From Streptomyces sp. GQFP (GTDB taxonomy: Bacteria; Actinomycetota; Actinomycetes; Streptomycetales; Streptomycetaceae), in contig NZ_CP089312.1 of NCBI RefSeq assembly GCF_021545335.1, forward strand, positions 8,184,001 through 8,248,000: DNA of 64,000 nucleotides, in the 5' to 3' direction. Below, in pieces: positions 43,136 through 52,121 of this stretch. Both the position numbers and the translations under genes were made by a program. The notes beneath the pieces were generated by a model, which saw only the letters and a list, made by a program, of their open reading frames with translations, was not told where the DNA came from and searched no databases. Every line of letters begins with the position of its first letter. Positions within the stretch are counted from its first letter, which is position 1.

Positions 43136-46100
43136 ATGATGGCGCCGGGGCGCAGGAGCAGTACCTTCACGCGGCTGCTGCGGCACGGCTTCACCGATCC
43201 CTCCGGGGCCGAGCGGCTCCTCGAGAGTGCCGGGCTGGCCTCCCTGCGGGACGACCCGGTGCTGCTCGACGCGCTGGGCGCGACCGCCGACCCGGATCTC
43301 GCGCTGCTCGGGCTCGTCCGGCTCGTCGAGGCGCAGGACGGGCGGACCGCACGGCACGAGCTGCTGGACACGGTGATAGCGGCCAAGCCGCTGCGCGACC
43401 GGCTGCTCGGCGTGCTCGGCGCCTCCGCCGCCCTCGGGGATCACCTCATCCGGCATCCACGCGACTGGCACGCCCTCGTCATGTACGAGCCCCGGGACCT
43501 CCACCCCGGAGTGGAGGAGTTCGAACGCGGGCTCGCCGAGGCCACCGACCCCGTCTCGCTGCGCGTCGCCTACCGGCGCTGCCTGCTGTCCATCGCCGCC
43601 CGCGACGTGTGCGGTACGACCGACATCGCCGAGACCGCCGCCGAACTGGCCGACCTCGCCACCGCGACCCTGCGCGCCGCCCTCGCCATCGCCCGGACCG
43701 CCGCACCCGAGGACGCCTCGATCTGCCGGCTCGCCGTCATCGCCATGGGCAAGTGCGGTGGCCACGAGCTGAACTACGTCTCCGACGTCGATGTCATTTT
43801 TGTGGGGGAGGCTGTTGAGGGGGCCGATGAGGGCAAGGCGCTGCGCGCCGCCACCCGGCTTGCCTCCCATCTCATGCGGATCTGCTCCGAGACCACCATC
43901 GAGGGCAGCATCTGGCCCGTCGACGCCAATCTGCGGCCCGAGGGGCGTAACGGCCCGCTCGTGCGGACGCTTAGTAGCCATCTCGCTTACTACCAGCGCT
44001 GGGCCAAGACCTGGGAGTTCCAGGCCCTGTTGAAGGCCCGGCCGGTCGCCGGTGACGTCGAGCTGGGGGCGGAGTACGTCGCCGCGCTCGCCCCCCTCGT
44101 CTGGCATGCCGCCGAGCGCGAGAACTTCGTCAACGACGTGCAGAAGATGCGCCGTCGGGTCGTCGAGAACATTCCCATCGCCGAGGTCGAGCGGGAGCTG
44201 AAGCTCGGGCCCGGTGGTCTGCGCGACGTCGAATTCGCCGTGCAGCTCCTCCAGTTGGTGCACGGGCGGGCCGACACCTCCCTGCGGAGCGGGACCACTC
44301 TCGACGCGCTGAACGCGCTCGCCGCCGGTGGGTACGTCGGGCGTGCCGATGCCCTACAGCTCGACGACGCCTATCGGTTCCTGCGGTCCATGGAGCACCG
44401 GATCCAGCTGTTCCGGCTCCGGCGCACCCATCTCGTCCCCGAGGGCGAGGCCGATCTGCGGCGCATCGGGCGGTCGTTGGGGCTGCGCACCGACCCCGTC
44501 GCCGAGCTGAACCGGGAGTGGAAGCGGCACGCGTCCGTCGTACGGCGGCTGCACGAGAAGCTCTTCTACCGGCCGCTGCTCGACGCCGTCGCCCAACTCG
44601 CCCCCGGCGAGAGCAGGTTGAGCACCGGTGCGGCCCGGGAGCGGCTGGTCGCGCTCGGGTACGCCGATCCGGCCGCCGCCCTGCGGCACCTGGAGGCGTT
44701 GGCGAGTGGGGTGAGCCGGAAGGCCGCCATCCAACGTACGTTGCTGCCCGTCCTGTTGGGCTGGTTCGCCGACTCCGCCGACCCGGACGCCGGACTGCTC
44801 AACTTCCGCAAGGTGTCGGACGCGCTCGGCCGAACCCCTTGGTATCTACGGCTGTTGAGGGACGAAGGCGCCGCCGCCGAGAACCTCGCCCGCGTCCTGT
44901 CCGCCGGGCGTCTCGCCCCCGACCTGCTCATGCGGGCCCCCGAGGCCGTCGCGCTCCTCGGCGACGGTGACGGCGGAGGCCAGCTGGAGCCCCGCGAACG
45001 CGACCACCTGGAGCAGGAGATACTGGCCGCCGTCGGACGCTCCGAAACCGGCGAACAGGGCGTGTACGCCGCCCGCGGTGTCCGCCGACGCGAACTCTTC
45101 CGTACGGCCGCCGCCGACATCGTCGGCTCCTACGGCACCGAGCAGTCGCCCGCCCAGGCCGACCAGGGCGCCCTCGTGGACCTGGTCGGCGGCGCACTCT
45201 CCGACATCACGGCGGCGACCATCGCCGGGACCCTGAGGGCTGTCGTGCGAGATGGGTGGGGCGACACCCTGCCCACCCGGTTCGCGGTGATCGGCATGGG
45301 CCGCTTCGGCGGACACGAGCTGGGTTACGGCTCCGACGCCGATGTGCTCTTCGTGCACGAGGCCCGGGAGGGCGTCGGCGAGGAGGAGGCCGCCAAGGCC
45401 GCCAACGCCGTGGTGTCCGAGATGCGCCGACTGCTCCAAGTACCCAGCTCCGACCCGCCGTTGCTCATCGACGCGGATCTGCGCCCCGAGGGCAAGTCCG
45501 GGCCGACCGTGCGCACCCTGACCTCGTACGAGGCCTACTACCGCCGTTGGTCCCTCGTCTGGGAGTCACAAGCGCTACTGCGGGCCGAAGTCGTCGCCGG
45601 AGACCTGGAGTTGGGGCGCCGCTTCATCGAGCTGATCGACCCGCTGCGCTACCCGGCGGAGGGGCTCGGCGACGACGCGGTGCGCGAGATCCGGCGGCTG
45701 AAGGCACGGATGGAGTCGGAGCGGATGCCTCGTGGCGCCGATCCGACCCTGCACACCAAGCTCGGGCGGGGCGGCCTCTCGGACGTGGAGTGGACCGTCC
45801 AGCTGCTGCAACTCCAGCACGGCTGGGCCGAACCCGGGCTGCGGACCACCCGTACCCGCGAAGCCCTCGCCGCGGCCTGCGCCGCCGATCTCATCTCCGG
45901 CGAGGACGCCGCGATACTGGACGAGGCATGGGTCCTGGCCACCCGGGTGCGCAACGCCGTGATGCTGGTGCGCGGGCGGGCCGGGGACACCTTCCCCTCC
46001 GACGGGCGTGAACTGGGCGCCGTGGGGCGGTATCTGGGGTACGGGCCGGGGCATGTCGGCGACATGATCGACGCGTACCGCAGGACCACCCGACGGGCCC

Positions 46101-46144
46101 GGAGCGTCGTGGACACGCTGTTCTACGGGGCCGCGTCCGTGTAG
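43136..46144 (+). CDS. glnE: Glutamine synthetase adenylyltransferase/deadenylase
   Basis: A 1002-aa bifunctional regulator that adds and removes AMP on glutamine synthetase according to nitrogen status. Two nucleotidyltransferase domains are visible, with 'MGKCGGHELNYVSDVDVIFV' in the N-terminal half and 'MGRFGGHELGYGSDADVLFV' in the C-terminal half. Each is followed by a GlnD-PII-uridylyltransferase-like helical region ('LKLGPGGLRDVEFAVQLLQL', 'LGRGGLSDVEWTVQLLQLQH'). GGGAGG at 43124 supports ATG 43136 or the adjacent ATG 43139. It is close to glnA2, as in S. coelicolor. Confidence 0.95.
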   Translation: MMAPGRRSSTFTRLLRHGFTDPSGAERLLESAGLASLRDDPVLLDALGATADPDLALLGLVRLVEAQDGRTARHELLDTVIAAKPLRDRLLGVLGASAALGDHLIRHPRDWHALVMYEPRDLHPGVEEFERGLAEATDPVSLRVAYRRCLLSIAARDVCGTTDIAETAAELADLATATLRAALAIARTAAPEDASICRLAVIAMGKCGGHELNYVSDVDVIFVGEAVEGADEGKALRAATRLASHLMRICSETTIEGSIWPVDANLRPEGRNGPLVRTLSSHLAYYQRWAKTWEFQALLKARPVAGDVELGAEYVAALAPLVWHAAERENFVNDVQKMRRRVVENIPIAEVERELKLGPGGLRDVEFAVQLLQLVHGRADTSLRSGTTLDALNALAAGGYVGRADALQLDDAYRFLRSMEHRIQLFRLRRTHLVPEGEADLRRIGRSLGLRTDPVAELNREWKRHASVVRRLHEKLFYRPLLDAVAQLAPGESRLSTGAARERLVALGYADPAAALRHLEALASGVSRKAAIQRTLLPVLLGWFADSADPDAGLLNFRKVSDALGRTPWYLRLLRDEGAAAENLARVLSAGRLAPDLLMRAPEAVALLGDGDGGGQLEPRERDHLEQEILAAVGRSETGEQGVYAARGVRRRELFRTAAADIVGSYGTEQSPAQADQGALVDLVGGALSDITAATIAGTLRAVVRDGWGDTLPTRFAVIGMGRFGGHELGYGSDADVLFVHEAREGVGEEEAAKAANAVVSEMRRLLQVPSSDPPLLIDADLRPEGKSGPTVRTLTSYEAYYRRWSLVWESQALLRAEVVAGDLELGRRFIELIDPLRYPAEGLGDDAVREIRRLKARMESERMPRGADPTLHTKLGRGGLSDVEWTVQLLQLQHGWAEPGLRTTRTREALAAACAADLISGEDAAILDEAWVLATRVRNAVMLVRGRAGDTFPSDGRELGAVGRYLGYGPGHVGDMIDAYRRTTRRARSVVDTLFYGAASV

Positions 46145-46164
46145 AAGCCGCCCCGGTCAGCCGG

Positions 46165-47052
46165 CTATGGCTTGACCGGGAGCAGCGGCCCGCCCTGCCC
46201 CTGCACCGGGACCAGCTTCGGGAGGGCGTACGGGAGGCTGCCGTACCAGAGGCGGGCCACCAGGAAGCCGAAGCTCAGGCACATGAGGCCGCCCACCGCG
46301 TCCAGCCAGAAGTGGTTGGCGGTGGCGACGATCACCAGCAGGGTGGCCATCGGGTAGAGCAGACCGAGGACGCGCACCCACGGGACGGTCGCCAGGGCGA
46401 AGATCGTCAGACCGGCCCAGGTGGACCAGCCGATGTGCATCGACGGCATCGCCGCGTACTGGTTCGACATGTGCTTGAGGTCGCCGGAGGCCATCGAACC
46501 CCAGGTGTGGTGGATCATCACCGTGTCGACGAAGTCGCCGCCGTTCATCAGCCGGGGCGGGGCCAGCGGATACAGGTAGTAACCGACCAGTGCGACGACC
46601 GTGGTCGCGAAGAGGGTCAGACGTGTTGCCGCGTACCGGCCCGGGTGACTGCGGTACAGCCACACGAGAACACCGAGCGTGACGACGAAGTGCAGCGTCG
46701 CGTAGTAGTAGTTCATGCCCACGATCAGCCAAGTCACCGAGTTGATCGCGTGGTTGACCGATTCCTCGAAGGCGATGCCCAGGCTGTGCTCGGTCTTCCA
46801 GATCCAGTCCGCGTTGCGCAGCGCCTCGGCCTTCTGCTCCGGTACCGCGTTGCGGATGAGCGAATACGTCCAGTAACTGACCGCGATCAGCAGGATCTCG
46901 AACCACAGCCGCGGCCGGCGCGGAGCGCGGAGCCTGCGCAGGAAGGTATTGCCCGCGCGGCCGTTCACCTCGTCCGGCGCGTTCGTGGCGTCCGTTGCGT
47001 CTGCCGGGTCCGCTTGGCCAGCTTGGCCCGCGACAGAGTGCGGAGCGGCCAT
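46165..47052 (-). CDS. PAP2-family membrane phosphatase
   Basis: A 295-aa integral membrane protein with about six helices. The phosphatase motifs are 'PSMHIGWS' (catalytic His) and 'ANHFWLDAVGG' (second His, Asp), with 'YPLAPPRL' as the first motif. This is the inositolphosphotransferase/PAP2_3-like form. It probably dephosphorylates a lipid phosphate at the outer face. GGAAGG lies 7 nt before ATG 47052, so upstream ATGs are rejected. It converges with glnE after 20 bp. Confidence 0.85.
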   Translation of the reverse strand: MAAPHSVAGQAGQADPADATDATNAPDEVNGRAGNTFLRRLRAPRRPRLWFEILLIAVSYWTYSLIRNAVPEQKAEALRNADWIWKTEHSLGIAFEESVNHAINSVTWLIVGMNYYYATLHFVVTLGVLVWLYRSHPGRYAATRLTLFATTVVALVGYYLYPLAPPRLMNGGDFVDTVMIHHTWGSMASGDLKHMSNQYAAMPSMHIGWSTWAGLTIFALATVPWVRVLGLLYPMATLLVIVATANHFWLDAVGGLMCLSFGFLVARLWYGSLPYALPKLVPVQGQGGPLLPVKP

Positions 47053-47189
47053 GTCATGGCCTTCCTTCGTCGTCACGGTCGTCTCACCCATGGGCACAGA
47101 GTCTGCCAGATACGGCCCCCTTCCAGATCATCCCCTGGTCCTGTACGACCCGCACGTTCTACGGCAGGGGAGGCGCCCCGAACTCCTAC

Positions 47190-48344
47190 CTAGGAACGAG
47201 TACGTTCCCCAGGGGCCGAGGCCGTCGAACCCCGAACCACCAGCTCAGGCATGAACACGAACTCGCTGTGCGGGGCGGGCGTACCGCCGATCTCCTCCAG
47301 CAACGTGCGTACGGCGGCCTGGCCCATCGCCGGGACCGGCTTGCGTACGGTCGTGAGGGGCGGGTCGGTGAAGGCGATCAGGGGGGAGTCGTCGAAGCCC
47401 ACGACCGAGATGTCCCGGGGGACCTCCAGACCGCGCTGCCGGGCCGCCCGTATCGCGCCCAGCGCCATCATGTCGCTCGCGCACACCACCGCCGTACAGT
47501 CGCGGTCGATGAGCGCCGTGGTCGCTGCCTGACCGCCCTCGAGCGTGTACAGCGAGTGCTGGACGAGACGTGTCTCGACGTCCTGAGCCGTCAGACCCAG
47601 CAGGTCCTGCATCGTGCGGACGAAGCCCTCGATCTTGCGCTGCACCGGCACGAAACGCTTCGGGCCGAGCGCGAGACCGATGTTGGTGTGGCCGAGCGAG
47701 ACGAGGTGCGTGACCGCGAGGTTCATCGCCGCGCGGTCGTCGGGGGAGATGAACGGCGCCTGCACCTTGGGGGAGAAGCCGTCGACCAGCACGAACGGCA
47801 CGCCCTGGGCGCGCAGTTGCTCGTAGCGCTGCATGTCGGCGGAGGTGTCCGCGTGCAGTCCGGAGACGAAGATGATGCCGGCCACGCCCCGGTCGACGAG
47901 CATCTCCGTCAGCTCGTCCTCCGTGGAGCCGCCGGGCGTCTGGGTGGCCAGGACCGGGGTGTAACCCTGCCGGGTCAGGGCCTGGCCGATGACCTGCGCC
48001 AGGGCCGGGAAGATCGGGTTCTCCAGCTCCGGGGTGATGAGGCCCACCAGGCCCTCGCTGCGCTGCCGCAGCCGGACGGGGCGCTCGTAGCCCAGTACGT
48101 CGAGGGCGGCGAGCACGGACTGGCGGGTGGTGGCGGCGACGCCCGGCTTCCCGTTGAGGACCCGGCTGACCGTCGCTTCGCTCACCCCCGCCTGGGCGGC
48201 GATGTCGGCAAGCCGTGTGGTCACAGGGCTGGACTGTACCGGCCGCCCCTCCCCTTGCCCACCGAACATCCGTCGGGCACGGGCGGTCGGACGGCCCACC
48301 GGACGGCCGGAACGGCCGCCTGCCGCTGGGGGTTGCTGCGTCAT
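47190..48344 (-). CDS. malR: LacI-family maltose regulator MalR
   Basis: A 384-aa repressor. The LacI HTH and hinge lie at ~41-95: 'TRLADIAAQAGVSEATVSRV' then 'LNGKPGVAATTRQSVLAALD'. A periplasmic-binding-like sugar domain follows ('GLVGLITPELENPIFPALAQ', 'VVGFDDSPLIAFTDPPLTTV'). It matches Streptomyces MalR/Reg1. GAGGGAG at 5 nt supports ATG 48344, giving ~40 residues before the HTH; GTG 48224 would give the shorter classical form but lacks a ribosome-binding site. It is divergent from malE and represses maltose and amylase genes through CTTGCA-type operators. Confidence 0.93.
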   Translation of the reverse strand: MTQQPPAAGGRSGRPVGRPTARARRMFGGQGEGRPVQSSPVTTRLADIAAQAGVSEATVSRVLNGKPGVAATTRQSVLAALDVLGYERPVRLRQRSEGLVGLITPELENPIFPALAQVIGQALTRQGYTPVLATQTPGGSTEDELTEMLVDRGVAGIIFVSGLHADTSADMQRYEQLRAQGVPFVLVDGFSPKVQAPFISPDDRAAMNLAVTHLVSLGHTNIGLALGPKRFVPVQRKIEGFVRTMQDLLGLTAQDVETRLVQHSLYTLEGGQAATTALIDRDCTAVVCASDMMALGAIRAARQRGLEVPRDISVVGFDDSPLIAFTDPPLTTVRKPVPAMGQAAVRTLLEEIGGTPAPHSEFVFMPELVVRGSTASAPGERTRS

Positions 48345-48378
48345 CGCGCTCCCTCGGTGTTCTGGTCGGGCCTGGTTG

Positions 48379-48405
48379 GCAAGAGCTTGCAGAGTCTTGC
48401 ACAAG
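48379..48405. promoter_or_regulatory. MalR-type half-site cluster near malR
   Basis: GCAAG-AG-CTTGC (48379-48390) is followed by CTTG-CA-CAAG (48396-48405), two adjoining palindromes of the CTTGCA motif just upstream of malR. Autoregulation by MalR is likely. Confidence 0.6.
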
Positions 48406-48532
48406 AGTCCCGGATCGTGCTGATCGACGGTAGAGAGCAGGCCCAGTGCGGGGTCAGGGCGGGTACGGGAGGGGTTCGAGGCGAGCTCGGGGCGGTGTCG
48501 GACGGGTCACGGCACGGTAACTGTCGTCGGTT

Positions 48533-48553
48533 CTTGCACTTTTTTTCTGCAAG
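48533..48553. promoter_or_regulatory. MalR operator upstream of malE
   Basis: CTTGCA and TGCAAG arms flank a T-rich 9-bp centre, 135 nt upstream of the malE ATG. This is the inverted form of the motif found near malR and the amylase. Confidence 0.7.
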
Positions 48554-48687
48554 GTCTTTCGTAACGCTTACACGGCTGTTACGTTCACGTCGCCCGGCGG
48601 CGGCAACGAAGCGGCCGGCACATCGGTGGAAACGGCGGACGGGGCCGTTACCGCCAGTACACGGGCTTTCACCCTCAAGGAGAACTC

Positions 48688-49962
48688 ATGCGGCGTGGCA
48701 TAGCGGCCACCGCGCTGGTGGCGTCCATCGCCCTCGCGGCGACGGCCTGCGGCGGAGACGACAGCGGCAGCGACAAGGCCGACGGCCCGGTCACCATCAC
48801 CTGGTGGGACACCACGAACGCCACCAACGAGGCACCGACGTACCAGGCCCTGGTCAAGGAGTTCGAGGCCGCCAACAAGGACATCAAGGTCAAGTACGTC
48901 AACGTCCCCTTCGACCAGGCCCAGAACAAGTTCGACACCGCCGCCGCGGCCTCGGGCGCCCCGGACGTGCTGCGCTCCGAGGTCGGCTGGACCCCCGCCT
49001 TCGCCAAGAAGGGCTACTTCCTGCCGCTCGACGGCACCGAGGCCCTCGCCGACGAGGCCAAGTTCCAGCCCAGCCTGATCGAGCAGGCCAAGTACGACGG
49101 CAAGACGTACGGCGTCCCGATCGTCACCGACACCCTCGCGCTGGTCTACAACAAGGAACTCTTCGAGAAGGCCGGTATCACCGAGGCCCCGAAGACCTGG
49201 GCCGACCTGAAGACGGCCGCCGCCACCATCAAGACCAAGACCGGCGTCGACGGCTACTGGGGCTCCACCCAGGCCTACTACGCGCAGAACTTCCTCTACG
49301 GCGAGGGCACCGACACCGTCGACGCAGCCGCGAAGAAGATCACCGTCAACTCGGCCGCCGCCAAGAAGGGTTACGAGACCTGGCTCGGCCTGTTCGACGG
49401 CAAGGGCCTGCACAAGGCCGACACCACCGCGGACGCCTACGCCCACATCCAGGACGCGTTCGTCAACGGCAAGGTCGCCGCGATCGTCCAGGGCCCGTGG
49501 GAGATCACCAACTTCTACAAGGGCACCGCGTTCAAGGACAAGGCCAACCTCGGCATCGCCACCGTCCCGGCCGGCTCCACCGGCAAGGCGGGCGCCCCGA
49601 CCGGCGGCCACAACCTCTCCGTGTACGCCGGTTCGGACTCCGCGCACCAGAAGGCCGCGCTGAAGTTCCTCAACTTCATGACCTCGGCGAAGTCCCAGGA
49701 GACCATCGCCCTGAAGAACTCCACGCTGCCCACCCGCGACGACGCCTACACCGCCGAGGTCAAGGCCGACCCGGGCATCGCCGGTTACCAGAGCGTCCTC
49801 TCGGCCGCGCAGCCCCGCCCGGCCCTGCCCGAGTACAGCTCCCTCTGGGGCCCGCTCGACACCGAGCTGCCCCAGATCGCGGCCGGCAAGGAGTCCCTGG
49901 ACAAGGGCCTGAGCAACGCGGAGACCGCGATCGCCAAGCTGGTCCCGGACTTCAGCAAGTGA
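48688..49962 (+). CDS. malE: Maltose/maltodextrin-binding lipoprotein
   Basis: A 424-aa solute-binding lipoprotein of the extracellular family 1. The signal with lipobox 'LAATAC' is followed by 'ITWWDTTNATNEAPTYQALV', 'YGVPIVTDTLALVYNKELF' and 'AAIVQGPWEITNFY'. It captures maltodextrins released by amylase and feeds MalFG; the ATPase (MsiK in Streptomyces) is encoded elsewhere. AAGGAG is 6 nt before ATG. It is the first gene of the malEFG operon, controlled by MalR. Confidence 0.95.
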   Translation: MRRGIAATALVASIALAATACGGDDSGSDKADGPVTITWWDTTNATNEAPTYQALVKEFEAANKDIKVKYVNVPFDQAQNKFDTAAAASGAPDVLRSEVGWTPAFAKKGYFLPLDGTEALADEAKFQPSLIEQAKYDGKTYGVPIVTDTLALVYNKELFEKAGITEAPKTWADLKTAAATIKTKTGVDGYWGSTQAYYAQNFLYGEGTDTVDAAAKKITVNSAAAKKGYETWLGLFDGKGLHKADTTADAYAHIQDAFVNGKVAAIVQGPWEITNFYKGTAFKDKANLGIATVPAGSTGKAGAPTGGHNLSVYAGSDSAHQKAALKFLNFMTSAKSQETIALKNSTLPTRDDAYTAEVKADPGIAGYQSVLSAAQPRPALPEYSSLWGPLDTELPQIAAGKESLDKGLSNAETAIAKLVPDFSK

Positions 49963-50046
49963 CCCCGCGTGGCCGTCGGAACCGACCGGTTCCGACGGCC
50001 ACCGGTGTGTGCCGCAGCCCCCTGATCTTCCAGAAGGTGTCGAACC

Positions 50047-51051
50047 ATGACAGTCGCCATCGACCGCGCGACCGGCAAGCGCCGCGGTGAGCCCGGGCAG
50101 CGGCCCGGACGGCTCGATCGTCTCAAGCACGCCTACCAGCGGTACTGGTACGCGTACGCGATGATCGCCCCCGTGGTCGTCGTGCTCGGCGGACTCGTGC
50201 TGTACCCGCTCGTGCGCGGCTTCTATCTGACGCTCACGGACGCCAACAGCCTCAACTCGGCCCGCACGATCGGCGTCAACCACATCGACGCCACCTACAA
50301 GTTCATCGGCCTCGACAACTACGCCGACATCCTGTGGGGCGACACCGCGTACGACCGCTTCTGGTCGCACTTCATCTGGACGATCGTCTGGACCGCGCTC
50401 TGCGTGACCCTGCACTACTGCATCGGCCTGGGCCTCGCCCTCCTCCTCAACCAGAAGCTGCGCGGTCGCACCTTCTACCGGCTGATCCTGGTCCTGCCGT
50501 GGGCCGTGCCCACCTTCGTCACCGTCTTCGGCTGGCGGTTCATGCTCGCCGACGGCGGCATCATCAACTCGATGCTCGACGCGGTGCACCTGCCGACACC
50601 GCTGTGGCTGGAGGACACCTTCTGGCAGCGGTTCGCCGCGATCATGGTCAACACGTGGTGCGGTGTGCCGTTCATGATGGTCTCGCTCCTTGGCGGCCTC
50701 CAGTCCATCGACTCCAGCCTGTACGAGGCCGCGGACATGGACGGCGCGAGCGCCTGGCAGAAGTTCTGGTACGTCACTCTGCCGGGCCTGCGCTCCGTCA
50801 GCTCGACGGTCGTACTCCTCGGCATCATCTGGACGTTCAACCAGTTCGCCGTGATCTTCCTGCTGTTCGGCACCACCGCGCCCGACGCGCAGATCCTCGT
50901 GACCTGGGCCTACTACCTCGGCTTCGGCCAACAGCCGCGCGACTTCGCGCAGTCGGCGGCCTACGGCATGCTGCTGCTGGCCATCCTCGTCGTCTTCACC
51001 TCCTTCTACCGCCGCTGGCTGAACCGCAATGAGCAGCAGCTCGCGAACTGA
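50047..51051 (+). CDS. malF: Maltose ABC transporter permease
   Basis: A 334-aa inner-membrane permease with six helices. The EAA loop 'EAADMDGASAWQKFWYVTLP' contacts the shared ATPase. The N-terminus is cytoplasmic and basic. It is 84 bp after malE and directly followed by malG. Confidence 0.94.
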   Translation: MTVAIDRATGKRRGEPGQRPGRLDRLKHAYQRYWYAYAMIAPVVVVLGGLVLYPLVRGFYLTLTDANSLNSARTIGVNHIDATYKFIGLDNYADILWGDTAYDRFWSHFIWTIVWTALCVTLHYCIGLGLALLLNQKLRGRTFYRLILVLPWAVPTFVTVFGWRFMLADGGIINSMLDAVHLPTPLWLEDTFWQRFAAIMVNTWCGVPFMMVSLLGGLQSIDSSLYEAADMDGASAWQKFWYVTLPGLRSVSSTVVLLGIIWTFNQFAVIFLLFGTTAPDAQILVTWAYYLGFGQQPRDFAQSAAYGMLLLAILVVFTSFYRRWLNRNEQQLAN

Positions 51052-51070
51052 GGCAGGAGCTTCCGTACCC

Positions 51071-51976
51071 ATGAGTGCCATGACAGCCCAGAAGTCCGAG
51101 CCGACGAACCCGGCCGAAGCGTCTGTGACCCCGCAGCCCGGGGGACGCGGCCGGCGCGGCCTCGTCACGACCCTCGCCTCCCACGGCATCCTGACCGTCG
51201 CGAGCCTGATCGCGCTGTTCCCGATCGCCTGGCTGTTCTTCCTGTCCCTCGGCCCGGACAAGGACGACTATCTCCACCCCGGGCGCATCTGGGACAAGAT
51301 GACGCTCGACAACTACTCGTTCGTCCTCCAGCACACCAACTTCTTCGACTGGATGAAGAGTTCGCTGATCGTCTCGCTGGGGACGACGGTCATCGGGGTG
51401 ATGGTCGCGGCGACCACGGGGTACGCGGTGTCCCGGATGCGCTTCCCCGGCTACCGCAAGTTCATGTGGGTGCTCCTGGTGACCCAGATGTTCCCGATCG
51501 CCGTACTGATCGTCCCGATGTACCAGATCCTGTCCGACCTCCAGTTGATTGACAACTACTTCGGGCTGATCCTGGTCTACTGCTCGACGGCCGTGCCGTA
51601 CTGCGCCTGGCTGCTCAAGGGATACTTCGACACGATCCCCTTCGAGATCGACGAGGCGGGACGCGTCGACGGGCTGACCCCCTTCGGCACCTTCGCGCGA
51701 CTGATCCTCCCGCTCGCCAAGCCGGGCCTGGCGGTCGCCGCGTTCTACAGCTTCATCACCGCGTTCGGCGAGGTCGCCTTCGCCTCGACGTTCATGCTGT
51801 CGGACACGAAGTACACCTTCGCGGTCGGCCTCCAGAGCTTCGTGAGCGAACACGACGCCCAGCGCAACCTGATGGCCGCCACAGCGGTACTGGTCGCGAT
51901 ACCCGTCTCGGCCTTCTTCTACCTGGTCCAGAAAAACCTGGTGGCGGGCCTGACAGCGGGCGGCACAAAGGGCTGA
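51071..51976 (+). CDS. malG: Maltose ABC transporter permease
   Basis: A 301-aa inner-membrane permease with six helices and the EAA loop 'EIDEAGRVDGLTPFGTFARL'. It pairs with MalF. ATG 51071 is chosen, with GGAG further upstream; an ATG at 51029 inside malF is a possible alternative. A hairpin follows the gene at 51985. Confidence 0.93.
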   Translation: MSAMTAQKSEPTNPAEASVTPQPGGRGRRGLVTTLASHGILTVASLIALFPIAWLFFLSLGPDKDDYLHPGRIWDKMTLDNYSFVLQHTNFFDWMKSSLIVSLGTTVIGVMVAATTGYAVSRMRFPGYRKFMWVLLVTQMFPIAVLIVPMYQILSDLQLIDNYFGLILVYCSTAVPYCAWLLKGYFDTIPFEIDEAGRVDGLTPFGTFARLILPLAKPGLAVAAFYSFITAFGEVAFASTFMLSDTKYTFAVGLQSFVSEHDAQRNLMAATAVLVAIPVSAFFYLVQKNLVAGLTAGGTKG

Positions 51977-51984
51977 CACCAACT

Positions 51985-52007
51985 CCCGTACGGCTCAGCC
52001 GTACGGG
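51985..52007 (+). terminator. Hairpin after malG
   Basis: 9-11-bp perfect arms (CCCGTACGG and complement) with a 1-5-nt loop, 9 bp after malG. It may reduce or end transcription before aglA. Confidence 0.65.
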
Positions 52008-52121
52008 TCGGCGGCCCACGGTGTCCATCCGACCCCGCTGACACCGGGGGCCGCCCATGTCGCTCGACGAACCAGCAGAAACCACCCCATGACCCGAACT
52101 CCGTTACGTATCAAGGACGTT

